From positions 1-21,673 of the forward strand of contig JANTHH010000016.1 in NCBI GenBank assembly GCA_024762485.1: DNA of 21,673 nucleotides. Reading direction: 5' to 3'. The stretch is from Chromatiales bacterium. GTDB lineage: Bacteria > Pseudomonadota > Gammaproteobacteria > Chromatiales > Chromatiaceae. Both the position numbers and the translations under genes were made by a program. A model generated the notes under the pieces. That model was given only the letters and a program-made list of their open reading frames with translations. It was not told the origin of the DNA and searched no databases. Positions 5,960 through 12,865 of this stretch are shown here, piece after piece (within the stretch, counting starts at the first letter, position 1; every line of letters begins with the position of its first letter).

Positions 5960-7132
5960 ATGCGCATCCTCAAGATCTCCGACGTTTATTTCCCGAGGGT
6001 CAACGGCGTTTCCACCTCTATCCGAACCTTCGCACGCGAATTCCACCATCAGGGCCACCATGTAGGCCTGATCGCCCCCAGCTATCCCAGCCCCTGGCCA
6101 GAGGAGAACTTCGAGATCCACCGCATCCCCTCACGCTACCTGCCGCTGGATCCCGAGGACCGGCTGATGCGCAGCGGCCACATCCGTGCACTACTCCCCC
6201 GGCTGCGGCAGGCCTCCTATGACGTACTGCACATCCACACCCCCTTCGTCGCACACTACCTCGGCACCAGGCTGGGGCGTGCGCTGGACATTCCGGTGGT
6301 GGAGACCTATCACACCTATTTCGAGGAGTACCTGCACAACTACCTCCCCCTGCTGCCGCGCCAGCTGCTGCGCTTTGCGGCGCGTCGCCTGTCGTCGGCC
6401 CAGTGCAATGCCGTCGACGCCCTGGTGGTACCCACGCAGCCGATGCTGGAGGTACTGCGGGACTACGGTGTGGCCTCGCCCGTCGAGGTGATTCCCACCG
6501 GCATCCCGATGGACGAACTGGGTGAAGGCAACCCCACGCGCTTCCGCCACCATCACGGCATCCCGGACGACCGACCGGTGATGCTCTATGTCGGACGGGT
6601 GGCGCACGAGAAGAACATCGACCTCCTGCTCGACGTATTGGCAAAGGTGCGCCGGGAGCGGCCCGATATCCTGCTGATCATCGCCGGCGAGGGACCGGCA
6701 CGCACGCACCTCGAACGCCGGGCTGCGCGAATGGGGCTTGGCGACAGCCTGCTGTTCGTCGGCTACCTCTCCCGTGACGGCGATCTCGGCGACTGCTACG
6801 CGGCGGGCGACATCTTCGTCTTCGCCTCACGCACCGAGACGCAGGGACTGGTGCTGCTGGAATCGATGCTGATGGGGACCCCCGTGGTCACCACGGCGGT
6901 GCTGGGCACGGCCGAGGTGATGCGCGACGGTCGTGGTGGCCTGGTGGCAAGCGAGGACGCAACGGACTTCGCCAACAAGTGCCTGCAGCTGCTGACCGAT
7001 CACACGCTGCGCCGGCGATTGGCCGAGGACGGCCGCCGCAAGGCCGGCGAATGGAGTGCGCCCGCCATGGCGCACCGGATGCTGGCACTCTATGCCGACC
7101 TGCAGGAAAGTACGCAGCGGACAGCCGCCTGA
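5960..7132 (+). CDS. GT4-family glycosyltransferase, probable glycolipid synthase (Agt-like)
   Basis: A 390-residue GT-B enzyme of normal length for GT4. The N-terminal acceptor domain has FPRVNGVSTSIR (11-22) and HIHTPF (91-96); the C-terminal donor domain has YVGRVAHEKN (210-219), AGEGP (242-246) and the EX7E motif E293...E301 (TETQGLVLLE). No signal peptide or transmembrane helix, so it acts at the inner face of the membrane. This subgroup includes mannosyl- and glucosyl-transferases that use lipid acceptors. The facing gene 4 bases away is a PlcP-like enzyme; in marine and soil bacteria GT4 enzymes beside plcP glycosylate diacylglycerol during phosphate starvation. The Pho-box-like array upstream supports the same role. 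The sugar donor cannot be read from sequence. The ribosome binding site is weak. Confidence 0.88.
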   Translation: MRILKISDVYFPRVNGVSTSIRTFAREFHHQGHHVGLIAPSYPSPWPEENFEIHRIPSRYLPLDPEDRLMRSGHIRALLPRLRQASYDVLHIHTPFVAHYLGTRLGRALDIPVVETYHTYFEEYLHNYLPLLPRQLLRFAARRLSSAQCNAVDALVVPTQPMLEVLRDYGVASPVEVIPTGIPMDELGEGNPTRFRHHHGIPDDRPVMLYVGRVAHEKNIDLLLDVLAKVRRERPDILLIIAGEGPARTHLERRAARMGLGDSLLFVGYLSRDGDLGDCYAAGDIFVFASRTETQGLVLLESMLMGTPVVTTAVLGTAEVMRDGRGGLVASEDATDFANKCLQLLTDHTLRRRLAEDGRRKAGEWSAPAMAHRMLALYADLQESTQRTAA

Positions 7133-7136
7133 CGGC

Positions 7137-7931
7137 TCAGCCGGTCTGCGCCACCGCGTCCGTCATCGCCACGCCCTGCTCGCGCCAGTGCAGCAGTTCC
7201 ACCTCGCCACCGTGGTGCTCCACCAGCGCGGTATGACTCTCCACCCAGTCGCCACAATTGAGGTAATCGATTCCGCCGATGCACCTGATCTCGGCATGAT
7301 GGATGTGGCCGCACACCACGCCCTGCACGTCGCGGCTGGCGGCCTCGTTGGCCACCGCCTCCTCGAAGCTGCTGATGTAGTTGACTGCATTCTTCACCTT
7401 CTTTTTCAGAAAGGCTGACAGCGACCAGTAGCCCATGCCGCAGCGACGGCGCACCACGTTGAGGTGGCGGTTGAGTTCCAGCAGCATGTCGTAGGCATGA
7501 CTGCCGAGCTTCGCCAGCCAGGGGCTGCAGGTCACCACGCTGTCGAACTCGTCGCCGTGCAGCACCAGCAGGCGCCGCCCGTCGCGCAACTCGTGGATGG
7601 CCTCGGAGCGGATCTCCACATTGCCGAAACACATGCCCACGTAGTCGCGGAACAGCTCGTCGTGGTTGCCCGGCACGAAGACCACCCGGGTACCGTGCTT
7701 GGCCTTGCCCAACAGGGTGCGGATGACGTTGTTGTGGGCCTGTGGCCAGTAGATCCCGCGCTTCATGTTCCAGACATCGACGATATCGCCGACCAGGTAG
7801 AGGGTTTCGCACTCCACGCTGTGCAGGAAGTCCAGCAGCAGCTCGGCACTGCATCCCCGGAACCCGAGGTGGACATCTGAGATGAAGACGGTGCGGACTT
7901 TCAAGGGACGTATTGCACTGACATGACCCAT
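7137..7931 (-). CDS. plcP: PlcP-like metallophosphoesterase (phospholipase C; LpxH-related family)
   Basis: A 264-residue calcineurin-type phosphoesterase. Start taken at 7931 because GGGAGG lies eight bases upstream; an upstream in-frame ATG at 7964 lacks this. All dinuclear metal ligands are visible: D19 and H21 (SDVH), D49 (GDIVD), N89 and H90 (GNHD), H125 (HGD), H209 and H211 (GHIHH). The family segments RGCSAELLLDFL, YWPQAHNNVI, KNAVNYISSFEEAVANEA and NCGDWVES are those of the group annotated as UDP-2,3-diacylglucosamine diphosphatase that contains Sinorhizobium PlcP, which cleaves phospholipids to diacylglycerol when phosphate is scarce. True LpxH is the alternative. The convergent glycosyltransferase and a Pho-box-like site upstream favour PlcP. 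The convergent stops are 4 bases apart, so the transcripts must overlap. Confidence 0.85.
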   Translation of the reverse strand: MGHVSAIRPLKVRTVFISDVHLGFRGCSAELLLDFLHSVECETLYLVGDIVDVWNMKRGIYWPQAHNNVIRTLLGKAKHGTRVVFVPGNHDELFRDYVGMCFGNVEIRSEAIHELRDGRRLLVLHGDEFDSVVTCSPWLAKLGSHAYDMLLELNRHLNVVRRRCGMGYWSLSAFLKKKVKNAVNYISSFEEAVANEAASRDVQGVVCGHIHHAEIRCIGGIDYLNCGDWVESHTALVEHHGGEVELLHWREQGVAMTDAVAQTG

Positions 7932-7938
7932 AGCGTTG

Positions 7939-7944
7939 CCTCCC
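7939..7944 (-). promoter_or_regulatory. ribosome binding site that fixes the plcP start
   Basis: GGGAGG on the minus strand, eight bases before ATG 7931. It supports the shorter 264-aa product over the 275-aa reading that starts at 7964. Confidence 0.75.
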
Positions 7945-7978
7945 GGTGCGCCATGGATGGCCACAGTGCCCGTCCGCC

Positions 7979-8007
7979 ATGTCAGCGGAATGATGACTGG
8001 ATGACGC
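7979..8007 (-). promoter_or_regulatory. Pho-box-like repeat array before plcP
   Basis: Read on the minus strand, three 7-base words start 11 bases apart: GCGTCAT (8007-8001), TCATCAT (7996-7990) and CTGACAT (7985-7979). They match the PhoB repeat CTGTCAT at 5, 4 and 6 of 7 positions. The array lies wholly in the 89-base gap and ends 47 bases before the start codon, almost the same distance as in the array before the glycosyltransferase. No good -10 is seen downstream, so this site is weaker than its partner; its value comes from the matching position and gene function. Confidence 0.5.
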
Positions 8008-8020
8008 TTGTGTTGCCGTT

Positions 8021-8401
8021 TCAGCCGGCGATGGCGCGCCGCAGCGCGGCCTCCACCTTTTCCTCGGTAACGGGATAGGGGATCGCAGCGAAGATGGGGA
8101 AACGCTGGCGCAGAAGCTCGAACTTGTCGGCAAACTCGGGGAGGTAGAACACCACCAGCCTCACCTCGGGATGCTTCTGCAACACTGCCATCAGGGTTTC
8201 CAGATTGGAGGTACGATCGCGGAAGTCTGTCTGGAAGTTGTACTCGGCGACGACAACATCCGGCACCGTCTTTTTCAGGTAGCTGCGCGCCTTGCGCTGG
8301 GAGTTGACCAGATCGACCTCGAAGCCCAGCCGCTGGTAGAGCGGGTTCAGGTTGGGATAGCCGCCGAGTTCGATGATGCCCAGCAGGCGCGGCTGGCTCA
8401 T
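8021..8401 (-). CDS. receiver-like (CheY-fold) protein with Glu at the expected phospho-acceptor site
   Basis: A 126-residue single-domain protein with the alternating strand/helix pattern of a response-regulator receiver: LLGIIELGG, a first helix, VDLVNSQRKA, then PDVVVAEYNF, RLVVFYLPEF, and AAIPYPVTEEKVEAALRRA where receivers have KPF and the last helix. The residue at the end of the third strand, normally the phosphorylated Asp, appears to be Glu (E53), and the acidic cluster near the N-terminus is reduced to E11. It is probably a pseudo-receiver that is not phosphorylated, or one locked in an active-like state. No DNA-binding or output domain. Its ATG overlaps the stop of the dioxygenase gene (ATGA, 8398-8401), so the two are coupled and may bind each other. 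Confidence 0.7.
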   Translation of the reverse strand: MSQPRLLGIIELGGYPNLNPLYQRLGFEVDLVNSQRKARSYLKKTVPDVVVAEYNFQTDFRDRTSNLETLMAVLQKHPEVRLVVFYLPEFADKFELLRQRFPIFAAIPYPVTEEKVEAALRRAIAG

Positions 8402-9015
8402 GCGAACAGCACCCAGGTGGTGGCGATGTATTTCACGCCCTCGTGCAGTTCCGCGGAGCGGTGCTCGTGGGTCCAGAAGGGCGGGAACAGCACCATCTTG
8501 CCCTGCTCGGGACGGATGCTCACGTCCTGGTAGAGAAACTGGGTCTCGCCGCCGGGGCCGGGCACGTCGTTCAGGTACCACAGGGCCACCAGCTGGCGGT
8601 CGGCGAACTGGTGGCTGCCGCCGTCGATGTGCCAGTGGTAGAACTCGCCCGGCTGATAACGCTGCACCTGGTAGCCCATGTCCTTGAATGGCCCTTTGAA
8701 GAAGGGGAAGGTCTCGCGGAATTCCTGGATGGCGGCACCCATGCAGCGCAGGAACAGCTGGTCCACGTCCTTCCACTCCGGCTTGTCGCTGATCACCAGG
8801 TCCATGGTGCGCTTGATCGCCTGGTCCTCCCCCTGGGTCTGTCCGATCACCCCGGCACGCTGCTGCTCCGGGTGGGCCTCGAAACGACGGATGATTTCCT
8901 CGCACCAGTCCGCCGGGATGGTCCTGGGGCGCTCGAAGATGAAGCTCCCGGGCTTGATCTCGCGGAAGGTCGACAGCGGCTTGACGGTACGCTCGATGGG
9001 AAATGGATTGGACAT
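8398..9015 (-). CDS. Fe(II)/2-oxoglutarate dioxygenase, prolyl-4-hydroxylase-like
   Basis: A 205-residue protein with start at 9015 (MSNPFPIERT), preceded by GAGAAG; upstream in-frame codons overlap non-conserved sequence. The catalytic core shows H129 and D131 in YHWHIDGG, the distal H183 in FWTHEHRS and K195 as a candidate 2-oxoglutarate ligand (GVKYIATTW). ALWYLNDVPGPGGETQF is the usual beta-strand segment of this superfamily. The protein is soluble and cytoplasmic. It hydroxylates an unknown substrate; family members act on proteins, amino acids or small molecules. It is distinct from the PiuC-type enzyme at 2195-2869. It is coupled by a 4-base overlap to a receiver-like gene, an uncommon partner. 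Confidence 0.87.
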   Translation of the reverse strand: MSNPFPIERTVKPLSTFREIKPGSFIFERPRTIPADWCEEIIRRFEAHPEQQRAGVIGQTQGEDQAIKRTMDLVISDKPEWKDVDQLFLRCMGAAIQEFRETFPFFKGPFKDMGYQVQRYQPGEFYHWHIDGGSHQFADRQLVALWYLNDVPGPGGETQFLYQDVSIRPEQGKMVLFPPFWTHEHRSAELHEGVKYIATTWVLFA

Positions 9016-9094
9016 GGACTTCTCGGCGACAGGACTCGGGGCTGGCATTATCGCGCGGATCGCCACCGGCTTGAAACCGTCGGCACGGATGGTT

Positions 9095-10141
9095 TTACAG
9101 ATGGCGTGTCTCGACCAGCTCCACCAGCACAGTGGCCGCCCCCTCGTCCTCTGCCCGGTAGACATCGAGCATTGCCTGTGCGAGTGCGCCCCAGTGTTCT
9201 GCCCCCTGTGCAGCCAGGGCCTGCAAGGGGGCTGTATCACCCGTCTTGCGCCATGCCCCGTAAGCCGGCGCGAGTGCAGGAAACAGCGATCTGCGCATGT
9301 GCCCGAGATTGCCGATGAAGAAATGGATGGAGGCCGCCTGCCCCTGCTGCAGCAGCATGGGCAGGGTACGGGTACAGTCTGCCAGGTGGTCGCGTACCGC
9401 ACGGGCCATCAGCTCGGCCGGGGTGAAGGCGACCGCCATCAGCATCCGGTTCCAGTCATCACCGAGCAGTTCGCCGGCCAGGTATTCGCCGATCTCGTGC
9501 TCACGGGCCGCTGCCAGCTCGCATTCAACCATGGCATCGAGCGCCGCCTCGAGATCGCTGTCGAACGGGTAACAGGCCAGGGCCCGGCCCATGGCATTGT
9601 CGAGCCGGCTCCAGCGCCAGGACTCGAGCTTCTCCCACAGATAGCGTCGCAGCGCCTCGCGGCGCAGAAAGATGGTGCGGCCGGCATTCATCGCCGGCGG
9701 GGTGCTCAGGCAACGCGCCAGTTCACGATCGGACACCCACAACGAAAAACCCTCTTCCGGCATTTCCCGGCTGTGCAGCTCACCAAGAAAGAAGTGCGGC
9801 TTCCCGCCGGCCTCCAGGCCGGCGCTGTAGACCAGTCCATGGCGCACCAGTGCCGTGTTGATCGCGTCGCTGTCGAAGGGGTCGAATGCGCGCCCGTCCA
9901 CCGGAACAGCGGCAAAATCCGCCTCGGCCAAATCGGACCAGAGACCCTCCCGCGCCACCAGCCAGTCGCCGACCGCGTCCCTGGACATCTCTGCCTCGAA
10001 ACCCAGTCCTTGCTCCCAACGAAAATACTCGCGCATCTTCATCAGATAGGTGCACATGCCGTAGTCACCACCATGACGGGCATCTGCGATATGGCAATTG
10101 TGCTGCACGGCTTGCTGCAGGGTCTGGAGGATCTCGTTCAT
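9095..10141 (-). CDS. Sfum_1244-family protein, function unknown
   Basis: A 348-residue soluble protein. I recognise the pattern of the Sfum_1244 family: NCHIADARHGGDYGMCTYLMKMREYFRWE near the N-terminus, VGDWLVAREGLW, PVDGRAFDPFDSDAINTAL, GKPHFFLGEL, RTIFLRREALRRYLWEKLESWRW, DNAMGRALACY and a helical C-terminal part (AELMARAVRDHLADC). The histidines and cysteines in the first segment (C16, H18, H23, C30) and HEIGEY could form a metal site, but this is speculation. The biochemical role is unknown. It starts next to the divergent 186-aa gene, with no clear ribosome binding site, and is followed by a 79-base gap before the dioxygenase gene on the same strand. Confidence 0.8.
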   Translation of the reverse strand: MNEILQTLQQAVQHNCHIADARHGGDYGMCTYLMKMREYFRWEQGLGFEAEMSRDAVGDWLVAREGLWSDLAEADFAAVPVDGRAFDPFDSDAINTALVRHGLVYSAGLEAGGKPHFFLGELHSREMPEEGFSLWVSDRELARCLSTPPAMNAGRTIFLRREALRRYLWEKLESWRWSRLDNAMGRALACYPFDSDLEAALDAMVECELAAAREHEIGEYLAGELLGDDWNRMLMAVAFTPAELMARAVRDHLADCTRTLPMLLQQGQAASIHFFIGNLGHMRRSLFPALAPAYGAWRKTGDTAPLQALAAQGAEHWGALAQAMLDVYRAEDEGAATVLVELVETRHL

Positions 10142-10201
10142 CGGGGCACCGTGATGACGGGGAGGCTATCAGCAGATAGTGAAGACCGGCCTTTTTCCGA
10201 G

Positions 10202-10207
10202 TAAAAT
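10202..10207 (+). promoter_or_regulatory. possible -10 before the 186-aa gene
   Basis: TAAAAT matches five of six -10 positions and is set in the loop of a small inverted repeat (CCGAG at 10197-10201, CTCGG at 10209-10213). No good -35 hexamer is found. The 5' leader would be about 85 bases long. Confidence 0.3.
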
Positions 10208-10299
10208 GCTCGGCTATTCCAAAAAGCTAGCACGGCTGCCGGTGACTGCCAAGACAGACGCCCGGTAGCGCGGGCAGGTTCATCACAACAGGAGAGACA

Positions 10300-10860
10300 A
10301 TGGCCCTGAGAATCAAAAGCCGCTGGCACGACGACGATGCCGAACGCTCGCTCGACGAGATAGCCGGCGCACTGGCCTTCATCATCTGGCGCATCGCCAA
10401 GGAAAAGGCGATTAACCTCCACGGCCAGGACTACGTCTACGAATCCGACGAGCAGCGCATGGCGGTGATCAGCGAGTACCTGGTCTTCCAGCTACAGTTG
10501 GTGGACCGTCTGGCGAGTCAGCGCATCGGCCTGGACGACGACGACCGCCGTGACCTGGTGATCGCGACGGCGAAGAAGCTTGCCGGCCACGTTCAGGACA
10601 ACAGCACCGACCTGTTCGGCCCCGGTGAGTACATCCCCCCCTTCATCAGCCTGCTGAATCAACGCGGCGCAGAATATTCGGATTACAACTACACCGAAGA
10701 CGGACCCTCATACCCTTTCATGCGTCATCTCGGCCATGAGATCCAGCAACTGATGGGCGAGAGCCAAACGAACCGCTGGGTGATCGATCAGGTGATGGAC
10801 CGGGATGCACCCGAGGTGGACCGCCAGCTGCGCCGTGCGATCGACGATCTCTTCGGTTGA
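10300..10860 (+). CDS. conserved-type hypothetical protein, 186 aa
   Basis: A soluble, mostly helical acidic protein. AGGAGA lies five bases before the ATG. It opens with basic residues (MALRIKSRWHDDDAE), followed by a helix ALAFIIWRIAKEKAINLHG and further helices up to KKLAGHVQD. A central aromatic loop has FGPGEYIPPFISLLNQRGAEYSDYNY, and the end has VIDQVMDRDAPEVDRQLRRAIDDLFG. No signal peptide or membrane segment. I know no named family for it. It is divergent from the Sfum_1244-like gene and 76 bases before the 83-aa gene, with which it may share a transcript. Confidence 0.8.
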   Translation: MALRIKSRWHDDDAERSLDEIAGALAFIIWRIAKEKAINLHGQDYVYESDEQRMAVISEYLVFQLQLVDRLASQRIGLDDDDRRDLVIATAKKLAGHVQDNSTDLFGPGEYIPPFISLLNQRGAEYSDYNYTEDGPSYPFMRHLGHEIQQLMGESQTNRWVIDQVMDRDAPEVDRQLRRAIDDLFG

Positions 10861-10921
10861 TGCCGGGGCTTGGATTCCCGGATACCGCCCCGATAGTACC
10901 TGACACCTGACAGGATACGTT

Positions 10922-10928
10922 GGAGGAG
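10922..10928 (+). promoter_or_regulatory. ribosome binding site supporting a GTG start
   Basis: GGAGGAG lies eight bases before GTG 10937 and decides the start of the 83-aa protein, which has no earlier ATG in frame. Confidence 0.65.
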
Positions 10929-10936
10929 ACCGCCCT

Positions 10937-11188
10937 GTGATAGAGACGACACGTGCCGGCCTGCAACAGGCCTTCTTTGCGCGAGCCGATCAGTTTGTGT
11001 CCGAGCCGACGGTGATGAACGGCATCGAACTCGATGACGCCACCATCGCGCTGAAGCGGAAGCTGATGTCAGAGCAGGCAACCCATCCGGCTATCGGCGC
11101 GCTCAATGAACTGGCGGGACTGATCCGCCGCAAGGACGTCGACGGAATGCGGCAACGCCTGGACGCCCTGCGCAAGGAATTCGACTGA
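10937..11188 (+). CDS. small hypothetical protein, 83 aa, GTG start
   Basis: A helical soluble protein that starts with GTG, supported by a strong Shine-Dalgarno sequence. It contains no cysteine, signal peptide or membrane segment. The C-terminal half (HPAIGALNELAGLIRRKDVDGMRQRLDALRKEF) looks like a helical hairpin. It is followed by a strong terminator. Family not recognised; its position after the 186-aa gene suggests shared expression. Confidence 0.65.
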   Translation: MIETTRAGLQQAFFARADQFVSEPTVMNGIELDDATIALKRKLMSEQATHPAIGALNELAGLIRRKDVDGMRQRLDALRKEFD

Positions 11189-11222
11189 ATCCGCGCCCCG
11201 GACGCCTCAGCCAGGACACATG

Positions 11223-11262
11223 AAAAAAGCCCTGTGGCGGATAACCACAGGGCTTTTCTTTT
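11223..11262. terminator. bidirectional rho-independent terminator
   Basis: GCCCTGTGG (11229-11237) pairs perfectly with CCACAGGGC (11245-11253) across a 7-base loop. AAAAAA precedes and TTTTCTTTT follows, so the hairpin can serve the 83-aa gene (+) and the convergent 65-aa gene (-). Confidence 0.9.
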
Positions 11263-11315
11263 CCGGAGTGGCGGGGGTCACCCACCACCTCCCGACAAAA
11301 AACCGGGGAGCCGGA

Positions 11316-11513
11316 TCAGCTCTTGACCCAGTTGCCGAAGTTGTCGACGTTCTTCTCTTCGCCGTCGGCATAACCGGCCTCATAGGCCTCGGTCACACGC
11401 TGCTCTTCACGCTTGGGGTTCTGCAGGAAGCCTGCCTGCCAGCCCTGGATGTATTCTTCGTCCACACCCATCTCTTCCATCTTGGTCACAGCGTCGTAGT
11501 AGAACTGGTTCAT
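11316..11513 (-). CDS. small conserved-type protein, 65 aa
   Basis: A compact acidic protein, rich in aromatic residues (MNQFYYDAV, EEYIQGWQAGFL, EAYEAGYADG, DNFGNWVKS). Two GW/GY-containing helix segments suggest a small repeat: QGWQAGF and EAGYADG. GGAG lies seven bases before the ATG on the minus strand. It is monocistronic with the terminator shared with the convergent gene. Family and role are unknown; the ordered pattern and clear ribosome binding site make it a real gene in my judgement. Confidence 0.7.
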   Translation of the reverse strand: MNQFYYDAVTKMEEMGVDEEYIQGWQAGFLQNPKREEQRVTEAYEAGYADGEEKNVDNFGNWVKS

Positions 11514-11803
11514 ATCCGGTCTCCGAATTCGATATGCCTCAAACCATTAGCCAGCCATTCTGGCACAAGTCGATTATGGGCCACAAGTAAAGCCAACCAG
11601 ACCCTGCGACCCCCCATCAGAATGCGTCGGTTTTCGTCGTCTGGCGGCGAAAAGGGGCATTAGAATACTCTGTTTTTCTGATCCCTGACAAGAGAAGATT
11701 TATCGGCAGACGGGGCGCCCCACATACCCTTTCGCAGACGGGGGTTGATCTTTGAGATGAGGCTTACCATCCTTGTCGGATTTTGGCGAACGACGGAGAA
11801 ACC
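11514..11803. other. 290-base divergent intergenic region with a 10-base direct repeat and a palindrome
   Basis: The region separates the 65-aa gene (-) from the MoxR-type gene (+) and contains no credible reading frame. GCAGACGGGG occurs at 11706-11715 and again at 11734-11743, 28 bases apart. The first copy runs into the palindrome GGGGCGCCCC (11712-11721). TAGAAT (11661-11666) is a possible -10 for the plus strand, without a good -35. The repeats could be an operator for the MoxR/VWA genes, but there is no known motif to support that. Confidence 0.4.
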
Positions 11804-12847
11804 ATGCGACCCGCGCAGTTGTTGACCATCCTCGATACCGAATTCACCAGCACCCGCAGCGGCCACCACACGCCGGTGATGCTGTGGGGTCCGCCCGGTG
11901 TCGGCAAGTCGGACATGGTCCGTCAGACCGCCGACCGTCACGATGTGCCGGTCATCGACATCCGGCTGTCGCAGATGGAACCGAGCGACCTGCGCGGCAT
12001 CCCCTTCCGTCACGAGGAACATGTCGAGTGGGCGGTGCCGGCCATTCTCCCCGACGCCGAGCGCCATGGCCCCGAAGGTCTACTGTTCCTCGACGAGATC
12101 ACCTCGGCGCCACCCAGCGTCTCCGCCGCGGCCTATCAATTGATACTCGACCGCCGGCTCGGCGAGTACCAGGTGCCGGATGGCTGGGCCATCTTCGCCG
12201 CCGGCAACCGCCAGGGTGATCGCGGCGTGACCTATACCATGCCGGCGCCGCTGGCCAACCGCTTCTCCCATTTCGAGGTCGACACCCACCTCGATGACTG
12301 GGTGGCCTGGGCCTATCAGAACGGCATCGACGAACGGGTCATCGCCTTCCTGCGCTTCCGCCCCGAACTGCTGTTCGACTTCGACCCGGCGCACAATCCG
12401 GTGGCCTTCCCCTCGCCCCGCTCCTGGGAATTCGCGCACCGTGGCCTGCAGAAGTTCGGCAACAACCCCGCCCTGCTGCAGGGCACCCTCCAGGCCTGTG
12501 TCGGGCCCGCCGCCGGGGTGGAGCTGACCGCTTTCGTCAACAGCCTGGACAAGATGCCGGATCTGGACGACATCATCGCCGGCAAGCCGGTGCCGACCCC
12601 GGACGAGATCGACCTGCAATACGCGGTGGCCGCCGCCCTGGTGGGCCGCGCCATCCGTGCCAGGGAAAGTGCCGACGCCGCACGTGTCATCGGCAACATC
12701 CTCAACTATGCCGGCCAGTTTCCGCAGCGCGAGATGGGCGTGATGCTGGTCTCCGACCTGCACCGGGCGATCGGCGAATTCCTCTTCACCGTGCCCGAGT
12801 TCGGTGACTGGGCCAATGCCATCGCCGATGTGATGCTCTACGAATAG
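11804..12847 (+). CDS. MoxR-type AAA+ ATPase
   Basis: A 347-residue AAA+ protein. Start taken at ATG 11804, with GGAGA five bases upstream; a TTG at 11783 extends the frame but lacks a ribosome binding site. Walker A is GPPGVGKS (about residues 29-36), Walker B is LLFLDEI (about 94-100), and the sensor-1 strand is AIFAAGNR, followed by the arginine-finger region PAPLANRFSHF. MoxR ATPases act as chaperones that remodel or insert cofactors into partner enzymes, normally with a VWA-domain protein encoded alongside. That partner is the next gene, 18 bases downstream. The client complex is not evident from the neighbourhood; the sox genes beyond are a possible but unproven client. Confidence 0.9.
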   Translation: MRPAQLLTILDTEFTSTRSGHHTPVMLWGPPGVGKSDMVRQTADRHDVPVIDIRLSQMEPSDLRGIPFRHEEHVEWAVPAILPDAERHGPEGLLFLDEITSAPPSVSAAAYQLILDRRLGEYQVPDGWAIFAAGNRQGDRGVTYTMPAPLANRFSHFEVDTHLDDWVAWAYQNGIDERVIAFLRFRPELLFDFDPAHNPVAFPSPRSWEFAHRGLQKFGNNPALLQGTLQACVGPAAGVELTAFVNSLDKMPDLDDIIAGKPVPTPDEIDLQYAVAAALVGRAIRARESADAARVIGNILNYAGQFPQREMGVMLVSDLHRAIGEFLFTVPEFGDWANAIADVMLYE

Positions 12848-12865
12848 GTCGATACGGATACCCAC

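Noticed and set aside
7932..7964. Upstream start of plcP at 7964
   Set aside because: The extra 11 residues are not family-like and the strong GGGAGG lies before the inner ATG at 7931.
8678..10204. 508-aa plus-strand open frame over the dioxygenase and Sfum_1244-like genes
   Set aside because: Both minus-strand genes have recognisable motifs. The plus frame has no ribosome binding site and no family features.
10899..10912. Tandem CCTGACA repeat before the 83-aa gene as a Pho box
   Set aside because: The two copies are directly adjacent (7-base period, not 11), and the gene has no phosphate-related context.
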